In this document: piece after piece, positions 63,673-64,000 of the stretch | Position numbering within the stretch: position 1 is the first letter of the stretch | Layout of the letters: every line of letters begins with the position of its first letter | From: Pycnococcus provasolii | Lineage: Eukaryota; Chlorophyta; Pseudoscourfieldiophyceae; Pseudoscourfieldiales | Reading direction: 5' to 3' | Assembly: GCA_049487715.1 (NCBI GenBank) | Contig: CP150567.1 | Span: 1 to 64,000, forward strand | Length of the DNA stretch: 64,000 nucleotides | Program-made: the position numbers and the translations under genes | Notes under the pieces: generated by a model | Told to the model about the DNA's origin: nothing | What the model saw: the letters and a program-made list of their open reading frames with translations, nothing else | The model's database searches: none

Positions 63673-64000
63673 TTATCCGCCGCGTGGACGCTTCGCCTGT
63701 TTGCGACGGCGTGCGTCCTCGTCATCTTCATCTTGCTCACCCTTTTCGTCGTTGTCCGCGCCGTCCAACAGCGCCCGCAGACCTGCCGCGGCAGCGTTGC
63801 GCTTATACGCGCCAGTCACCGCTCGTAACTTACGAGCCTGCTGGCTGTCCGCGTATCCGAGGAAGTCGGGGTACGATATCCAGCCGGATGACGCGTACGT
63901 CACATCAGGATGGCTCGGTATGTCGTGCGGTCGCTTGCCTGACTTACTCCACTCCCTCCACTTCTCATTGCTCTTCAGACCGAGCGTGCGCACGTAAGCA
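63673..64000 (-). CDS. Integrase-repeat-unit protein, C-terminal part (runs off the window)
   Basis: The frame is open to the right edge, so the N-terminus lies outside. It ends in at least one unit of the phage-integrase repeat (PHINT_rpt-like): YVRTLGLKSNEKWREWSKSG, KRPHDIPSHPDVTY, SGWISYPDFLGY. An Ala-rich helix, an acidic DEKGEQDEDDEDAR stretch and a basic RRRKQAKRPRGG tail follow, suitable as a nuclear signal. Repeats of this type occur in tandem in marine bacteria, giant viruses and algae, often fused to nucleases or helicases. What precedes it here cannot be seen. Confidence 0.75.
   Translation of the reverse strand, partial: AYVRTLGLKSNEKWREWSKSGKRPHDIPSHPDVTYASSGWISYPDFLGYADSQQARKLRAVTGAYKRNAAAAGLRALLDGADNDEKGEQDEDDEDARRRKQAKRPRGG

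Noticed and set aside
63460-63828. 122-codon plus-strand frame with a hydrophobic stretch
   Set aside because: Overlaps the integrase-repeat gene on the other strand, and I recognise no domain in it.

Overview
The window is the left end of a eukaryotic nuclear chromosome. It opens with about 180 bp of uninterrupted CCCTAA repeats, which is the C-rich strand of a TTAGGG telomere. It then passes through about 8 kb of subtelomere into a compact, GC-rich, gene-dense arm. Most genes are intron-free; the few introns I can define are about 100-220 bp with GT-AG ends. Gene content points to a photosynthetic, probably flagellate, green-lineage microalga (prasinophyte-like). Evidence: a proteolytically dead FtsH with a plastid-type N-terminus, a plastid-type YbaB/STIC2 protein, a mini-RNase III, a plant-type mitochondrial ATP synthase subunit e, a front-end cytochrome b5 desaturase, a p25-alpha/TPPP protein and an EF-hand/WD40 protein of ciliary type. 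Species assignment is inference only.

Layout. 1-2.4 kb: telomere, a second telomere-like array, a duplicated ~157-bp unit, a 32-bp minisatellite and a dispersed palindromic motif. 2.4-5.4 kb: a truncated RCC1-like gene, then a patchwork of broken minus-strand fragments (CDC45 C-terminus, polyketide-synthase ketoreductase, OPR/RAP-like repeats, a secreted protein). 6.0-8.5 kb: mobile-element remains, namely a Ty1/copia reverse-transcriptase scrap, a tyrosine recombinase (DIRS/Crypton-like) split by a ~700-bp homopolymer block, and a 222-bp element with terminal inverted repeats between 16-bp direct repeats. From 8.5 kb onward: ordinary genes, often in divergent or convergent pairs.

Gene themes in the arm. 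DNA replication and chromatin: primase small subunit divergent from CAF-1 p60, and DNA ligase I. Cytoskeleton and cilia: TPPP, SAM-domain kinesin-14, EF-hand/WD40 protein, coiled-coil protein. Trafficking and nuclear pore: VPS26C, a ChAPs-like protein, a Nup85-like protein, a DHHC protein. Metabolism: pyruvate kinase, PfkB kinase, SDR, desaturase. Repeat proteins: three RCC1-like genes, a WD40 protein and an ARM protein.

Points most worth a second look: (i) two-copy or longer telomere-like motifs away from the chromosome end sit almost only in promoters; (ii) two alpha/beta-hydrolase genes have Gly in place of the nucleophile Ser, one with an in-frame TGA and one with a +1 frameshift; (iii) a 38-residue, three-exon ATP synthase e gene missed by ORF-length cut-offs; (iv) the subtelomeric fragment mosaic and the recombinase remnant, which shares a 24-bp block with subtelomeric repeats; (v) integrase-repeat protein sequence running off the right edge.
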